A DNA stretch of 64,000 nt. Origin: Humisphaera borealis. GTDB lineage: Bacteria > Planctomycetota > Phycisphaerae > Tepidisphaerales > Tepidisphaeraceae. This document shows, one piece after another, positions 38,837 through 47,973 of this stretch. A program made the translations under genes and the position numbers. The first letter of the stretch is position 1. Each line of letters opens with the position of its first letter. The notes below the pieces were generated by a model. The model saw nothing but the letters and a program-made list of their open reading frames with translations, did not search any database and was not told where the DNA came from. The stretch lies in contig NZ_CP063458.1 of NCBI RefSeq assembly GCF_015169395.1, positions 6,696,001 through 6,760,000 of the forward strand, given 5' to 3'.

Positions 38837-41263
38837 TCACTTGCTCCTGAATACCTCGCTCTGCACGACTTCGTGGACCAAATCCCGGAAGCCGTAGTTC
38901 TTCCCCGCTACGGCCTTGGTGATGCGGTCGATCTCCAGGCGGTCGCTAAAGCCCATGCCGCGGCCGGTGGCGTAGGTGGCTACTTTTTCTGCCAAGCCGC
39001 GCGTCAGCATGTTCTTATCGGCCAAGAGAATCTTCTTGTAGTCGGCCAGGCTGCTGAAGGGCTTGCCGTCCGAGGTGACTCCGGTGGCGTCGACCGGCGG
39101 GCCGACGCGCCAGCTCACCCGCTTGCCGCCGGTCTCGGTCGTGGGAGGCGACTTGAACTGCGTGCCCAACGAACGGTAGTTCTCGCGGTAGCCGCCCATG
39201 ACGTCGTAGCTCTCCAGCGCGAAGCCCGGCGGATCGATCACCTGGTGGCAGGAGTTGCAGGTCTCATTGGTGCGGTGCTTGTCGAGCTGCTGGCGGAGCG
39301 TGGTCGCGCCGCGGATGTCGGGCTCGACACCCGGAACGCCCGGCGGCGGCGGCGGGGGGTGGAAGCCGATGATCCGCTCCAGAATCCACGCCCCGCGAAC
39401 GACCGGCGATGTCGTTGTTCCGTTGGCCGACACCTTGAGTATGCTCGCCTGGGTCATCACGCCGCCACGCTTGTATTCGGGCTTGAGCGAGACCTTGCGC
39501 ATTTCAGTGCCGATGACGCCGTCGATGCGGTAATGCCGGGCGAGCCGCTCGTTCAGCATCGTCCAGTCGGAGTCGATGAAGTTCAGCAGGCTGAGGTTCC
39601 TGGTGAGGACCTCGTCGAAGAACAGCTCGGTCTCGCGAACCATCGCGTCTTTCAACTGGTCGTCGTACTCGGGATACAGCTGCTTGTCGGGAACGGTGAA
39701 GTCGATCTCGCGAAGGTTCAGCCATTGCCCGGTGAAGTTCTTCGTGAAGCGGCTGCTCCGCTTGTCGGCCAGCAGGCGTTCGGTGTGGGCGCGGAGGCCG
39801 GCGGGGGTGGTCAACTGCTTTTTGGCGGCGGCGTCGATCAGCGCGGCATCGGGCAGCGTTCCCCAGAGCATGTAGCTCAGCCGGCTGGCGATGCCGTAGT
39901 CGTCGAGCTTGCCCGGCTGTTCGACAAGATAGAGAAAGTCGGGGCTGCACAGGACGGCGACGTGCGCCGTCCGCATCGCGTGTTCGAATGTGCTCCCGGA
40001 CGCCAACTCGGCCTTGGCCAGTTCCAGGAACGGCGCGACATCGGCCGGCGTAATGGGTCGGCGGAACGCGGTCTCGACAAACTTCGGCAGGATGCGGGCG
40101 GCCTCGGCGGCGGGGTCTTTCGCGAGGATCTGGTAGTTGGGCTTGTAGTACTTGTTTTTCCGCTGGTTCTCCGGGACGGCGTCGGTCGCGAGCAGATCGC
40201 CGAAGCGGACCTTATGGCCCCGGGTCGGCCATTCGGGCAGGAGCGGACCTTCGATCTCCAGCTTGGTCACAGCCAGTCCAGGTCCCTTGTACGCCGCGAC
40301 GCCGTTCTTCTGAATCTCGTTGTATGGGTTGGGCAGGTTCTGCGGCATCAGGCGGATGGTGTCGCCTTTACGCAGGTTGGCTTCGAAGAGGATCGTCCGG
40401 TTCTCGTCGGGGACGAACTGGTGGTAGCTCGTCTGCACCGTCCCCGTGACGCTGTCGCTGCCCAGGTGCACGGCGAAAGTCACCGGCTTGGTTGTCTGGA
40501 ATGCCTCGCCGCTGAGGCGGATGCGGTACAGGCCTTCGGTGACGACGCGGAAGTCGCCGGGCTTGATCGCCGGGTAGCCACCTTCGTTATAGAACACCAG
40601 CGCGCCATCGGCCCGCCGGAACCAATGCTTGCCGACGAATTCCGCGTTTCGACCGGCACCGATATCGGCGACGACAGTGGCGGTCTCGGGTTTAGGGCCA
40701 CGACAGATCGCGTCATCAAGTGCCTTCCCGGCGGCCTCCATGTATCGCTGGAGCTGCACCGGCGAGAGATCGAGGGCCTCGCCGATGTTATCGAAGCCGT
40801 GGGCTTTGCCGTCCTCCGGGAGGAGGCTTTGCAGTTCGGTGCGGACATCGAGCATGTCGCGCAGGGTGTTTTCGTATTCCACCCGGTTCAGCCGACGGAT
40901 GACCGTGTGCGCCTGACCCGCCGATGCCTGCGTGAGAGGCACATTGAGCGACGCCAGGAACGCCGGCTTCTGCGGCTCGGCGGCCTTGGCCTTCTTCGGG
41001 GGTGGCATCTCTCTCCGGGCGACGCGGTCGTAGATCCGCACCCACTTGGACAGCGGGCCGGGCTTGGTCAGGTCGGTGTCGAGCTTCTCAAGATCCAGGC
41101 CACCCTTGGCACTGTTGCCGTCGTGGCAGTCGTAGCAGTGGGCTTTGAGGAACGGCTGAACCGGTTTCAGGTCTGCGGCACCGGCAACGCCGGCGTACAG
41201 CAACAGGAAGCCGAAAGCCGGGAGGCAGACGCGGGAGGGAAATCGATGGATCAATGCGATCAT
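38837..41263 (-). CDS. Cytochrome c plus DUF1587/1592/1588/1585 protein
   Basis: An 808-aa protein with start MIALIHRFPSRVCLPAFGFL at 41263, a signal peptide. Heme c site C43-Y-D-C46-H47 (PSCyt1-like) is followed by DUF1587 (RRLNRVEYENTLRDML), a carbohydrate-binding-like jelly-roll region (about 200-330), DUF1595/DUF1592 (ETAFRRPITPADVAPFLELA, AVLCSPDFLYLVE, LSYMLWGTLPDAAL), DUF1588 (RGGVMTQASILKVSANGTTT ... RGAWILE) with a second heme-type motif C669-N-S-C672-H673, and DUF1585 at the C-terminus. Typical partner of DUF1552. Predicted extracytoplasmic, redox-linked, substrate unknown. Confidence 0.95.
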   Translation of the reverse strand: MIALIHRFPSRVCLPAFGFLLLYAGVAGAADLKPVQPFLKAHCYDCHDGNSAKGGLDLEKLDTDLTKPGPLSKWVRIYDRVARREMPPPKKAKAAEPQKPAFLASLNVPLTQASAGQAHTVIRRLNRVEYENTLRDMLDVRTELQSLLPEDGKAHGFDNIGEALDLSPVQLQRYMEAAGKALDDAICRGPKPETATVVADIGAGRNAEFVGKHWFRRADGALVFYNEGGYPAIKPGDFRVVTEGLYRIRLSGEAFQTTKPVTFAVHLGSDSVTGTVQTSYHQFVPDENRTILFEANLRKGDTIRLMPQNLPNPYNEIQKNGVAAYKGPGLAVTKLEIEGPLLPEWPTRGHKVRFGDLLATDAVPENQRKNKYYKPNYQILAKDPAAEAARILPKFVETAFRRPITPADVAPFLELAKAELASGSTFEHAMRTAHVAVLCSPDFLYLVEQPGKLDDYGIASRLSYMLWGTLPDAALIDAAAKKQLTTPAGLRAHTERLLADKRSSRFTKNFTGQWLNLREIDFTVPDKQLYPEYDDQLKDAMVRETELFFDEVLTRNLSLLNFIDSDWTMLNERLARHYRIDGVIGTEMRKVSLKPEYKRGGVMTQASILKVSANGTTTSPVVRGAWILERIIGFHPPPPPPGVPGVEPDIRGATTLRQQLDKHRTNETCNSCHQVIDPPGFALESYDVMGGYRENYRSLGTQFKSPPTTETGGKRVSWRVGPPVDATGVTSDGKPFSSLADYKKILLADKNMLTRGLAEKVATYATGRGMGFSDRLEIDRITKAVAGKNYGFRDLVHEVVQSEVFRSK

Positions 41264-41416
41264 GACCTCAGCACCTTCTGGACGTCGGACTGTGCGACCC
41301 CCAGGTCGAGCCGGCCAGGGCCTGCCGGGATGGATCAGCTCCCGCGAACCGGAACTGCCGCCGGCCCGCCAATCTTACGCCAGCCACAGTTGTTGTCGAA
41401 GCGATATCCCCGGCGT

Positions 41417-42889
41417 TCAGGCAAACAGGTCCATCACCGGTTTTCCTTTGCCGTCTTTGGTGACGTAGAACGGCCTTTCCTCGGTGATGTACGCCAGCTT
41501 CGGCGATATGCCCATCGCGCGGTAGATCGTCGCGTGCAGGTCTTCGACGGTGACGGGGTTCTTGATCGCTTTGCAGGGACGTTCGTCGGCGGTCGCGCCG
41601 TAGACGTACCCCTTTTTCATGCCGCCGCCGAACATGAGCACGCTGCCCGCTTGCGTGAAGTGGCGGTGCATGCCGTACGCCTTGATGTCTTCGAGCTTGG
41701 CCGGCGGGACGGGCGAACCGCGGGTGAGAGGCTTCGCGGCGTCGGCGCCTTCAATGATCATGTCGCGGCTGAACTCGCTGGCGAGCACGATCAGCGTGCG
41801 ATCGAGCAACCCGCGCTGCTCCAGGTCGAGCACGAGCTGCGCGATCGGCGAGTCGATCATCTCCTTCATTTTCTTGAGGCGCGTGTGGCCGTTGTCGTGT
41901 GTGTCCCAGTTCAGGAACGGGATGTATTCGGTGGTCACTTCGATGAACCGCGCCCCGGCTTCGACCAGCCGCCGGGCCAGCAGGCAGCCGAGCCCGAACC
42001 GGCCGGCACCGGCGAGGTCGGCCGGCTTGGACGGGTCAACGCCGGGCGGCAGATACTTCGCCAGGCTCTCCTTCGGTTCCAGCGAGAGGTCAAACGCCTT
42101 GGCCGCCGGCGAACTGAGCAGGCGATAGGCGTTGTCCATCGCCCGGCGGAGGGAATCGCGCTGGTACGCGCTGCCGTAACGATTAACCGGACTTTCCTCG
42201 GCGAGCTTCCTGAACAGCGCGTTGCGCTGATCGAACCGCTCGGGCGTCATCCCCGCCGGCGGACGAACGGCAGTCGCGGCTTCCTGCGGCAGCGGTACAT
42301 TGAACGGGCCGTATTCGCTCCCCAGGAAGCCGGCGGTGGTGAACGATTTGAGCTCTTCTCCTTCGCCCAGGTCCAGTCGCTGCCCGATGTTGATAAACGC
42401 CGGCATCGCCGGGTCGCGCGGGCCGAGCGTCTTGGCCATCATCGCGCCGATGTGCGGGGCGGCGACGGTCTGCGGCGGCACATAACCGGTGTGCCAGTGG
42501 TACTGGTGCCGCGAGTGCAGGATCAGCCCCAGGTCGGCGACGGTCGCCGAGCGGATGAGTGTTGCGCGGTCCATCACCTTGGCGATCTTCTCGAACCCCT
42601 GCGACAGCTTGATGTGATCGACGGCGGTGTCGATCGCCGGGAAGGTGCTCAGGACGCCTTTCGGATCGATGCCCTTGGCGAAAGGTGTGTACTTCTTCGG
42701 GTCAAAGGTGTCGGTGTGCGCCATGCCACCAGCCATCCAAAGCACGATGACGGTGTCGGCGGTGGGTTTGATTTTCTCTTCGGCGGCGTCGGCGGCGTGA
42801 AGCTGGGGCGCTCCCGCGGCCAGCGCCGACAATGTCGCCGCCGAGGCGGTCTTCAGGAAGTCACGACGATTGGGGTTGGAGAGCGACAT
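41417..42889 (-). CDS. DUF1501 domain protein (Tat-exported)
   Basis: A 490-aa protein with start MSLSNPNRRDFLKTASAAT at 42889; the longer frame upstream translates an inverted repeat. NRRDFLK is a Tat motif. The DUF1501 fold is shown by VIVLWMAGGMAHTDTFDPK, a HSRHQYHWHTGYVP stretch, FGLGCLLARRLVEAGARFIE and VLASEFSRDMIIEGAD. It is only modestly similar to the DUF1501 protein at 12551-13987 and is paired with a different cytochrome/DUF1549/DUF1553 gene upstream (43025-46015), so the two pairs are separate modules. Confidence 0.94.
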   Translation of the reverse strand: MSLSNPNRRDFLKTASAATLSALAAGAPQLHAADAAEEKIKPTADTVIVLWMAGGMAHTDTFDPKKYTPFAKGIDPKGVLSTFPAIDTAVDHIKLSQGFEKIAKVMDRATLIRSATVADLGLILHSRHQYHWHTGYVPPQTVAAPHIGAMMAKTLGPRDPAMPAFINIGQRLDLGEGEELKSFTTAGFLGSEYGPFNVPLPQEAATAVRPPAGMTPERFDQRNALFRKLAEESPVNRYGSAYQRDSLRRAMDNAYRLLSSPAAKAFDLSLEPKESLAKYLPPGVDPSKPADLAGAGRFGLGCLLARRLVEAGARFIEVTTEYIPFLNWDTHDNGHTRLKKMKEMIDSPIAQLVLDLEQRGLLDRTLIVLASEFSRDMIIEGADAAKPLTRGSPVPPAKLEDIKAYGMHRHFTQAGSVLMFGGGMKKGYVYGATADERPCKAIKNPVTVEDLHATIYRAMGISPKLAYITEERPFYVTKDGKGKPVMDLFA

Positions 42890-42922
42890 AGGGACTTCGC
42901 CAGGAACGAGCAAGGTTGTGTC

Positions 42923-43012
42923 GGGTGGCATGGGCAAGCGTACTCGCTTGCCCGTGGTTCGCGCCACCGGGTCATCGACACGGGCAAGCGAGTACGCTTG
43001 CCCATGCCACCC
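42923..43012. repeat. 34-bp perfect inverted repeat
   Basis: Arms 42923-42956 and 42979-43012 (core GGCAAGCGTACTCGCTTGCC) around a 22-bp loop. Each arm also contains its own smaller palindrome, GGCAAGCG-TACT-CGCTTGCC. It fills most of the gap between two co-oriented genes. Confidence 0.9.
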
Positions 43013-43024
43013 GGAATCTTCTTG

Positions 43025-46015
43025 TTAATGCACCAACTGAAACTCGGGCTGCATCAGCACGGCCCAGAGCAGATCCGCGACTGCTTCGGCCTTGGGCGCC
43101 GGTCCGAGCAGATCCTTTGCGATGCTTCTTTCGCTTTCGGTCGGCTTGCGGCACAGCGACCGCTGGTAGACCGATTCGATCCACGCCGACGGGTCTTTGC
43201 CGGCGTCGGCGGCGAGGTTCTTCGCCGACTTCTTGAGTTTGTTGTCGAGTGTCGCGCCGTTGGTCAGTTCCAGCGCCTGGATGGTCGTCGCACTGTTCTG
43301 GCGGCACGAGACGATCTGCTCGCGGTTGGGGCGGTCGAGCGCCAACTGAAGCGGATCGGACGCCACCAGCGCCGCCCGGAACTTGCCAATACGACTGCTC
43401 ATGGCCATCAGGCCCTGAAGCTTCGGTCCCATCTCGTTGCCGATCTTGCCCGCGGCCTTTCGGCCGTTGTCGTCGATCGCCGGGCCGTCGTCGGCGGGCG
43501 CGACGCCTTTCGGCAGGACGATGGCGACGGGCCACGACTGGTCGTCGAACTTTTCGGTCTGCCAGCCGGCGGCGGGGGCGCGAGACACGCGCCAGGTCGC
43601 ATCGGCGCTCCATTCGATCGGCTTGCCGCCGATCGACATGTGCAGGCCGAACGTCATGCCGCTGCGCTCGTTGAGGTGATTGAAGACGGCGTAAAGCTTT
43701 TCGCGGTCCTCGGCCTTGAGGTTCGGCCGTTCGGTGTGACTGTCGACCGCGATCGCGATGCTGTTCTCACCCTTGCGGAGCAGCGGCTTGAGATCGACGA
43801 CCGCGCTGCGGGGTTCCTTGCCCCGTTCCCTGTCGCTGACCGCGATCGCCGGGGCTTTGCCGTTGACCATGATCTCCAGCTTCTGGCTCGCGGCGACGGC
43901 GGCGTAAGCCTGGTCGGGCAGGGCGTCGAGCGTGAAGGTTTTGCGGAAGACGACCTTGTGTCGAACCAGCGGCGCGAACGCCGGGTCGAGCTTCTCCGGC
44001 GCGGCCGCCAGCAGGGCGGGCAACTCGGGATTGCTCAGAACCAGTTCGGCACGGGCGATGACGGCCGCTTTCGCGGAAGCAGCTTCGGCGGCCTTGGCGG
44101 CGACCTCTTCGGGCTTGGCGGGGTCGGCGGTCGCAGGTTTGTCAGATGTGGGTTTGTCAGACGCGGGTTTGCCGGCCGTCGCCTTGTCGGCCGCAGGCTT
44201 GGCGCCCTTTGGGGCGCGGGCTGCGCGCTTGGCAGCGCCGGGTTTCGCCGGTGTGTCCTTTTGGGGTTCGGCGACTTTGTCGGTTGCGGCGACGCTGTCG
44301 TCCGCATCAGCCGCGCCGGCTTTGGCGGCGGGTGCCGCCGGTTTAGCCGGCGCCTTCGACTGGTTCGCAATCGCCTGTTCCGCCGATCGTCGAATTCCCG
44401 CCGCGACCGGCTCGTTCGTCCAGATCCATGCCGGCGCGCGAACTGTCGACAGCTTCCCGCCGCCGCTGAAGTCGAACTCGATCGACGAAGGCGTTCGGGC
44501 CCAATCGCCGGTCAGTGCGGCGACGGCGTCGGCCATCTGCTCGGCGGTCAGCCGACGGGCCCAGGGGCCCTTGAAGACGAACGGCGTCTTATCCCCGTCC
44601 GGCGGCGCATCAACCACCGGGAGCTGATACGCCCGCGACGTCATGATCAGCTCGATCGTGTGCTTCAGGTCGTACTTGCTCGCGACCAGATCCTCGGCGA
44701 GCCAATCGAGGACATCGGCCGACCAGGCCGGTTTGTCCATGTCGTCGACCGGATCGACCAGTCCGCGGCCCAGCAGCCGGGCCCACAGCCGATTGACGAT
44801 GTTCCGCGACAGCCGGCCGTTCTTCGGCGAGGTCATCAGGTCGGCGAAGCGCTTCAGGCGGTCGGTCTTGGAGAGCTTGGGATCAAAACCGCCGATCTCG
44901 GGATACAGGAAGCGCGCTTCGACGGTTTTGCCGAGGGCGCGGTCGCAGCGGACCATTTCCAGCGGCTTGTCGCTGTAGATCGCGGCCAGGCCGTAGGCAT
45001 CGGCGAGGGTCCAGTCGCTGACGAAGCTGTCGTGGCAACTGGCGCACTTGAGGTTGATGCCGAAGAAGGTTTGCGCGATCGACTGAGCGGCCTGCATGGG
45101 CGGCGTCATGCTCGCCGGGACGACGCCGCGCCAGACGATGCCCTTGGTGAAGCCCTCACTGTCGGGGCCGGGCGCGACGAGTTCGCGCACGAACTGGTCG
45201 TAAGGCTTGTTCAACAGCAGCGACGAGTAGAGCCAGCCGGTGATCTGCTTTCGCCCGCCGTCGATGTAACCGGTGCCTTTGTAGTCGTTGCGGAGCAGGT
45301 CGTTCCAGAAGGTGATCCAATGGTCGGCGTAGCCGATGTCGTCGGACAGGAGCTTGCGGATCAGCCGGGCTCGCTTGTCGGAGCTGTTATCGCTGACAAA
45401 GGCGTCGAGGTCGGCCGCCGACGGGAGCAGGCCGATGGTGTCGAGGTAGACCCGCCGGGCGAACAGGCGGTCGTCGACGGCGTCGGGGGTCTTGATGCCC
45501 TTGGACGAGGCGTAGGCCGCGAGCAGGCGATCGAGCGGATGGGTCGAGTCGGCAGCGGCGGGGAGGGTGACGACGCGCGGATTAAGATTCTGCGGCGGGG
45601 GCTTGGCAAACGTCACGCCCGCCGGCCAGGCCATGCCCTGATCGATCCAGGCGCGGAGCAGGCCGATCTGCTGTGGCGTCCAACGCGAGCCCTTTTTGGG
45701 CATCACGGTTTCGGCTTCGGCGGATGCGACCAACTGAACCATCGCGCTATCGGCACTCTTGCCCACGACCGCCGCCGGACCGTTGTCGCCGCCCTTGAGC
45801 AGCGACTCGCGCGTTTCGACGCTCAGGCCGCCTTTGGTCTTTCCCTTGGCGTGGCACTGGATACAGCTCGATTCCAGAAGCGGCTGGATTTCGGTCTTGA
45901 AGTCCACCCGATGCCCGGCCGGCGGCGGGAGCGCCGGTTCGGCGGCCGGCGCAGCCGATGCGAGGGAAGTCAACAGGATGAGGCAAGATGCGATCCAAGG
46001 GCCGGCAGTCGTCAT
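43025..46015 (-). CDS. Cytochrome c-DUF1549-DUF1553 protein with Ala/Pro/Lys-rich insert
   Basis: A 996-aa protein with start MTTAGPWIASCLILLTSLAS at 46015, a signal peptide. Heme c site C51-I-Q-C54-H55; DUF1549 with TFWNDLLRNDYKGTGYI and CASCHD; DUF1553 with RNIVNRLWARLLGRGLVDP and MTSRAYQLP. Between the DUF1553 core and the C-terminal part lies a ~110-residue low-complexity insert (KPAAPAAKAGAADADD and degenerate SDKP repeats), then a beta-rich domain with NSIAIAVDSHTERPN before the final LTNGATLDNKLKK segment. It is over 200 aa longer than its paralogue at 14224-16554. The co-directional DUF1501 gene follows. Confidence 0.94.
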   Translation of the reverse strand: MTTAGPWIASCLILLTSLASAAPAAEPALPPPAGHRVDFKTEIQPLLESSCIQCHAKGKTKGGLSVETRESLLKGGDNGPAAVVGKSADSAMVQLVASAEAETVMPKKGSRWTPQQIGLLRAWIDQGMAWPAGVTFAKPPPQNLNPRVVTLPAAADSTHPLDRLLAAYASSKGIKTPDAVDDRLFARRVYLDTIGLLPSAADLDAFVSDNSSDKRARLIRKLLSDDIGYADHWITFWNDLLRNDYKGTGYIDGGRKQITGWLYSSLLLNKPYDQFVRELVAPGPDSEGFTKGIVWRGVVPASMTPPMQAAQSIAQTFFGINLKCASCHDSFVSDWTLADAYGLAAIYSDKPLEMVRCDRALGKTVEARFLYPEIGGFDPKLSKTDRLKRFADLMTSPKNGRLSRNIVNRLWARLLGRGLVDPVDDMDKPAWSADVLDWLAEDLVASKYDLKHTIELIMTSRAYQLPVVDAPPDGDKTPFVFKGPWARRLTAEQMADAVAALTGDWARTPSSIEFDFSGGGKLSTVRAPAWIWTNEPVAAGIRRSAEQAIANQSKAPAKPAAPAAKAGAADADDSVAATDKVAEPQKDTPAKPGAAKRAARAPKGAKPAADKATAGKPASDKPTSDKPATADPAKPEEVAAKAAEAASAKAAVIARAELVLSNPELPALLAAAPEKLDPAFAPLVRHKVVFRKTFTLDALPDQAYAAVAASQKLEIMVNGKAPAIAVSDRERGKEPRSAVVDLKPLLRKGENSIAIAVDSHTERPNLKAEDREKLYAVFNHLNERSGMTFGLHMSIGGKPIEWSADATWRVSRAPAAGWQTEKFDDQSWPVAIVLPKGVAPADDGPAIDDNGRKAAGKIGNEMGPKLQGLMAMSSRIGKFRAALVASDPLQLALDRPNREQIVSCRQNSATTIQALELTNGATLDNKLKKSAKNLAADAGKDPSAWIESVYQRSLCRKPTESERSIAKDLLGPAPKAEAVADLLWAVLMQPEFQLVH

Positions 46016-46212
46016 GGAAGGTCCGTCGCGGAAACAGAGGTCACTCGTCGGCAACTGTGAAACAGAATACCGCCCAAACGGCCGCATGTGGCGGGGACGG
46101 AAGGCAATGTGAATGTTTCAAAGACTCGGTGTGTATCGGCTGGTGTCCAACGAAAGCAGGAATCCAATACGGTGGTCGGAACCGAATGAATTCCACAATC
46201 GCCGTCGGCCAC

Positions 46213-46240
46213 TTGCCGATCGGGCTGGTCCCGGTATAAT
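46213..46240 (+). promoter_or_regulatory. Promoter of the tRNA-Val gene
   Basis: TTGCCG (46213-46218), a 16-bp spacer and a perfect TATAAT (46235-46240). Transcription would begin near 46247, 14 bp before the tRNA. Confidence 0.75.
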
Positions 46241-46260
46241 CCTCTCCCCTGCAAAAGGCA

Positions 46261-46334
46261 GGGCGTTTAGCTCAGTTGGTTAGAGCACCAGCTCGACACG
46301 CTGGGGGTCACAGGTTCGAGTCCTGTAACGCCCA
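46261..46334 (+). tRNA. tRNA-Val (anticodon GAC)
   Basis: Seventy-four bases fold as a cloverleaf: acceptor GGGCGTT/AACGCCC with discriminator A, D-arm GCTC/GAGC, anticodon stem CCAGC/GCTGG and T-arm ACAGG/CCTGT with loop TTCGAGT. The anticodon loop is TCGACAC, so GAC occupies 46295-46297. Position 33 is C instead of the near-universal U. The 3' CCA is not encoded. Its 3' 42 bases are the attachment site of the element that follows, so the present 3' end came with the integrated DNA. Confidence 0.92.
46293..46334 (+). other. attL of the tRNA-Val integrative element
   Basis: The 42 bases from the anticodon loop to the discriminator are repeated exactly at 53507-53548. The flanking bases differ on both sides, so the repeat length is exactly 42. 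Confidence 0.92.
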
Positions 46335-46400
46335 CTTACTTAAGTGTCTGCCGAGCCTTTACTTAAGGCACCTGCCTGTGTCGGGCAGAGCGGCCAGAAG

Positions 46401-46445
46401 CGAACCGGGAAAACGGAATCTTCCGTCTTCCCGGTTCGTCTTTTT
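46401..46445 (+). terminator. Intrinsic terminator of the tRNA gene
   Basis: CGAACCGGGAA...ACGGAA pairs with TTCCGT..TTCCCGGTTCG, followed by TCTTTTT. It separates the tRNA transcript from the integrase, whose SD lies directly behind. Confidence 0.85.
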
Positions 46446-46458
46446 GGAGCTCTGCCTT

Positions 46459-47745
46459 ATGCCTAAGCTCAAATCGAACGAAATTCCGTCCTATCGCCGG
46501 CACAAGCAGTCCGGCCAGGCGATCGTCACCTTAAGCGGCCGCGACATTCTTCTCGGCGAGTTCGGAACGAGAACCAGCCGCGACGCCTACGACCGGGCCG
46601 TGGCCGAGTGGATCGGGAATGGCCGCCGCTGGCCGGAGCGTGAAGCCGACCTGTCGGTGGCCGAACTACTCACCCGCTTCTGGGAGCACGCCGCAAGGTA
46701 TTACGGCGACAGCCGGGAGCTCGACAACTTCCGGCACTCCCTACGCACCCTCCGAAAGCTCTACGAAGACACGTCCGCGTCAGCCTTCGGGCCGCTGGCG
46801 CTGAAGACCGTCCGCGACGCTCTGATCCGCGAGAACCTCTCCCGCAACTACGTCAACCAGTGTGTGGCCCGGATCCGGCGCGTCTTCCGGTGGGCGGCGG
46901 AGAACGAACTCGTGCCGTCCTCGGTCTTTCACGGATTGCAGGCCGTATCGGGATTGCGGAAGGGGCGGACCGCCGCCCGGGAGTCGCAGCCCGTCCGGCC
47001 GGTCGGTGATCACACCATCGACGCGACCCTGCAACACCTCTCGCCGACGCTCAAGGCCATGGTGCAGCTTCAGCTACGGACCGGCATGCGGCCAGGAGAG
47101 ATCTGCATGATGCGAACTTGCGACCTCGACACCACCGGCAAGGTCTGGTCGTACTCGCCGCCCGAGCACAAGACCGAACACCACGGCCACGTCCGCACGA
47201 TCTGGATCGGTCCTAAGGCCCAGGAGGTTCTTCGGCCGTTCCTCCGATTCGATACCCAAGCGTTCGTTTTCTCCCCCCTGGAGGCCGACGCCGAGTGGCG
47301 GGCGGCAAAGCGGGCAGCCCGCAAGACCGGCGTGCCGCCGTCGCAGCTACGCCGGGCGGAACGGTCCGCCGCCCGGGAGCGAGCCCGGCCGCCGGGCGAC
47401 CGCTACGACGTCAACGGTTACCGGCGGGCGATCGCCCGGGCCTGCGATGCCGCGTTCACGCCTCCCGAGCGCCTCTGCCCTCGAATCGTGGGTAGGCGGC
47501 GGGAATCCAAGCAGGCCTTCCTTCGGCGGCTGACAGCCGATGAGCTCGCCGAGCTACGCCGCTGGCAGCGGGACCATCGTTGGCACCCGCACCAACTGCG
47601 GCACTCGGCCGCCACCTATCTGCGCAAGGAATACGGGATCGAGGTCGCCCGCGTCGTGCTCGGCCACCGGTCGGCGGCGGTCACCGAAGTTTACGCCGAG
47701 ATGGACATGGCCAAAGCCAAAGAGGTGATGGCGGCGGTCGGCTAG
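46459..47745 (+). CDS. Tyrosine recombinase/integrase of the tRNA-Val element
   Basis: A 428-aa site-specific recombinase. Start MPKLKSNEIPSYRRHKQSG at 46459 has GGAG about 9 nt upstream; an upstream extension would read through the tRNA. The N-terminal region is an arm-binding domain, followed by a SAM-like core-binding domain (VAELLTRFWEHAARYY) and the catalytic domain. Catalytic residues: R211 (TGMRPGE), H378 and R381 (HQLRH), H403 (LGHRS) and Y412 (VYAEMD). An insert of about 70 aa rich in Arg separates the first Arg from the HxxR box. It likely catalyses integration at the 42-bp tRNA-Val site. Confidence 0.95.
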   Translation: MPKLKSNEIPSYRRHKQSGQAIVTLSGRDILLGEFGTRTSRDAYDRAVAEWIGNGRRWPEREADLSVAELLTRFWEHAARYYGDSRELDNFRHSLRTLRKLYEDTSASAFGPLALKTVRDALIRENLSRNYVNQCVARIRRVFRWAAENELVPSSVFHGLQAVSGLRKGRTAARESQPVRPVGDHTIDATLQHLSPTLKAMVQLQLRTGMRPGEICMMRTCDLDTTGKVWSYSPPEHKTEHHGHVRTIWIGPKAQEVLRPFLRFDTQAFVFSPLEADAEWRAAKRAARKTGVPPSQLRRAERSAARERARPPGDRYDVNGYRRAIARACDAAFTPPERLCPRIVGRRRESKQAFLRRLTADELAELRRWQRDHRWHPHQLRHSAATYLRKEYGIEVARVVLGHRSAAVTEVYAEMDMAKAKEVMAAVG

Positions 47746-47772
47746 GGGACGCCGCGGCGTGATGTTGCTGAA

Positions 47773-47809
47773 GCTCGGCGGATTGACCTCCGGCGGGCTT
47801 TTTCTTTTT
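47773..47809 (+). terminator. Probable intrinsic terminator after the integrase
   Basis: GCTCGGCGGA and TCCGGCGGGC pair imperfectly around a short loop and are followed by a TTTTTCTTTTT tract, 28 bp after the integrase stop. Confidence 0.65.
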
Positions 47810-47973
47810 CCCGGCAGGGGTCACGGCGGCAACCTCGGTCTCAGAAAAAAAACCTCAATTTTGGCGTTTCCTGCGACAAGGGTGTCGGGATCGCAGTTCA
47901 GAGTGAAAAGGTGCGTGGTATTAAGCACCGGACAGTGCATTGCGACCGGACAAGTAACCTGACGAGGCATGCC

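Noticed and set aside
38813-46060. A 2415-codon open frame on the plus strand
   Set aside because: It runs antisense through four well-supported planctomycete genes and encodes Arg/Ala/Gly/Val-rich sequence without domains; high GC at codon position 3 removes stops on the opposite strand.
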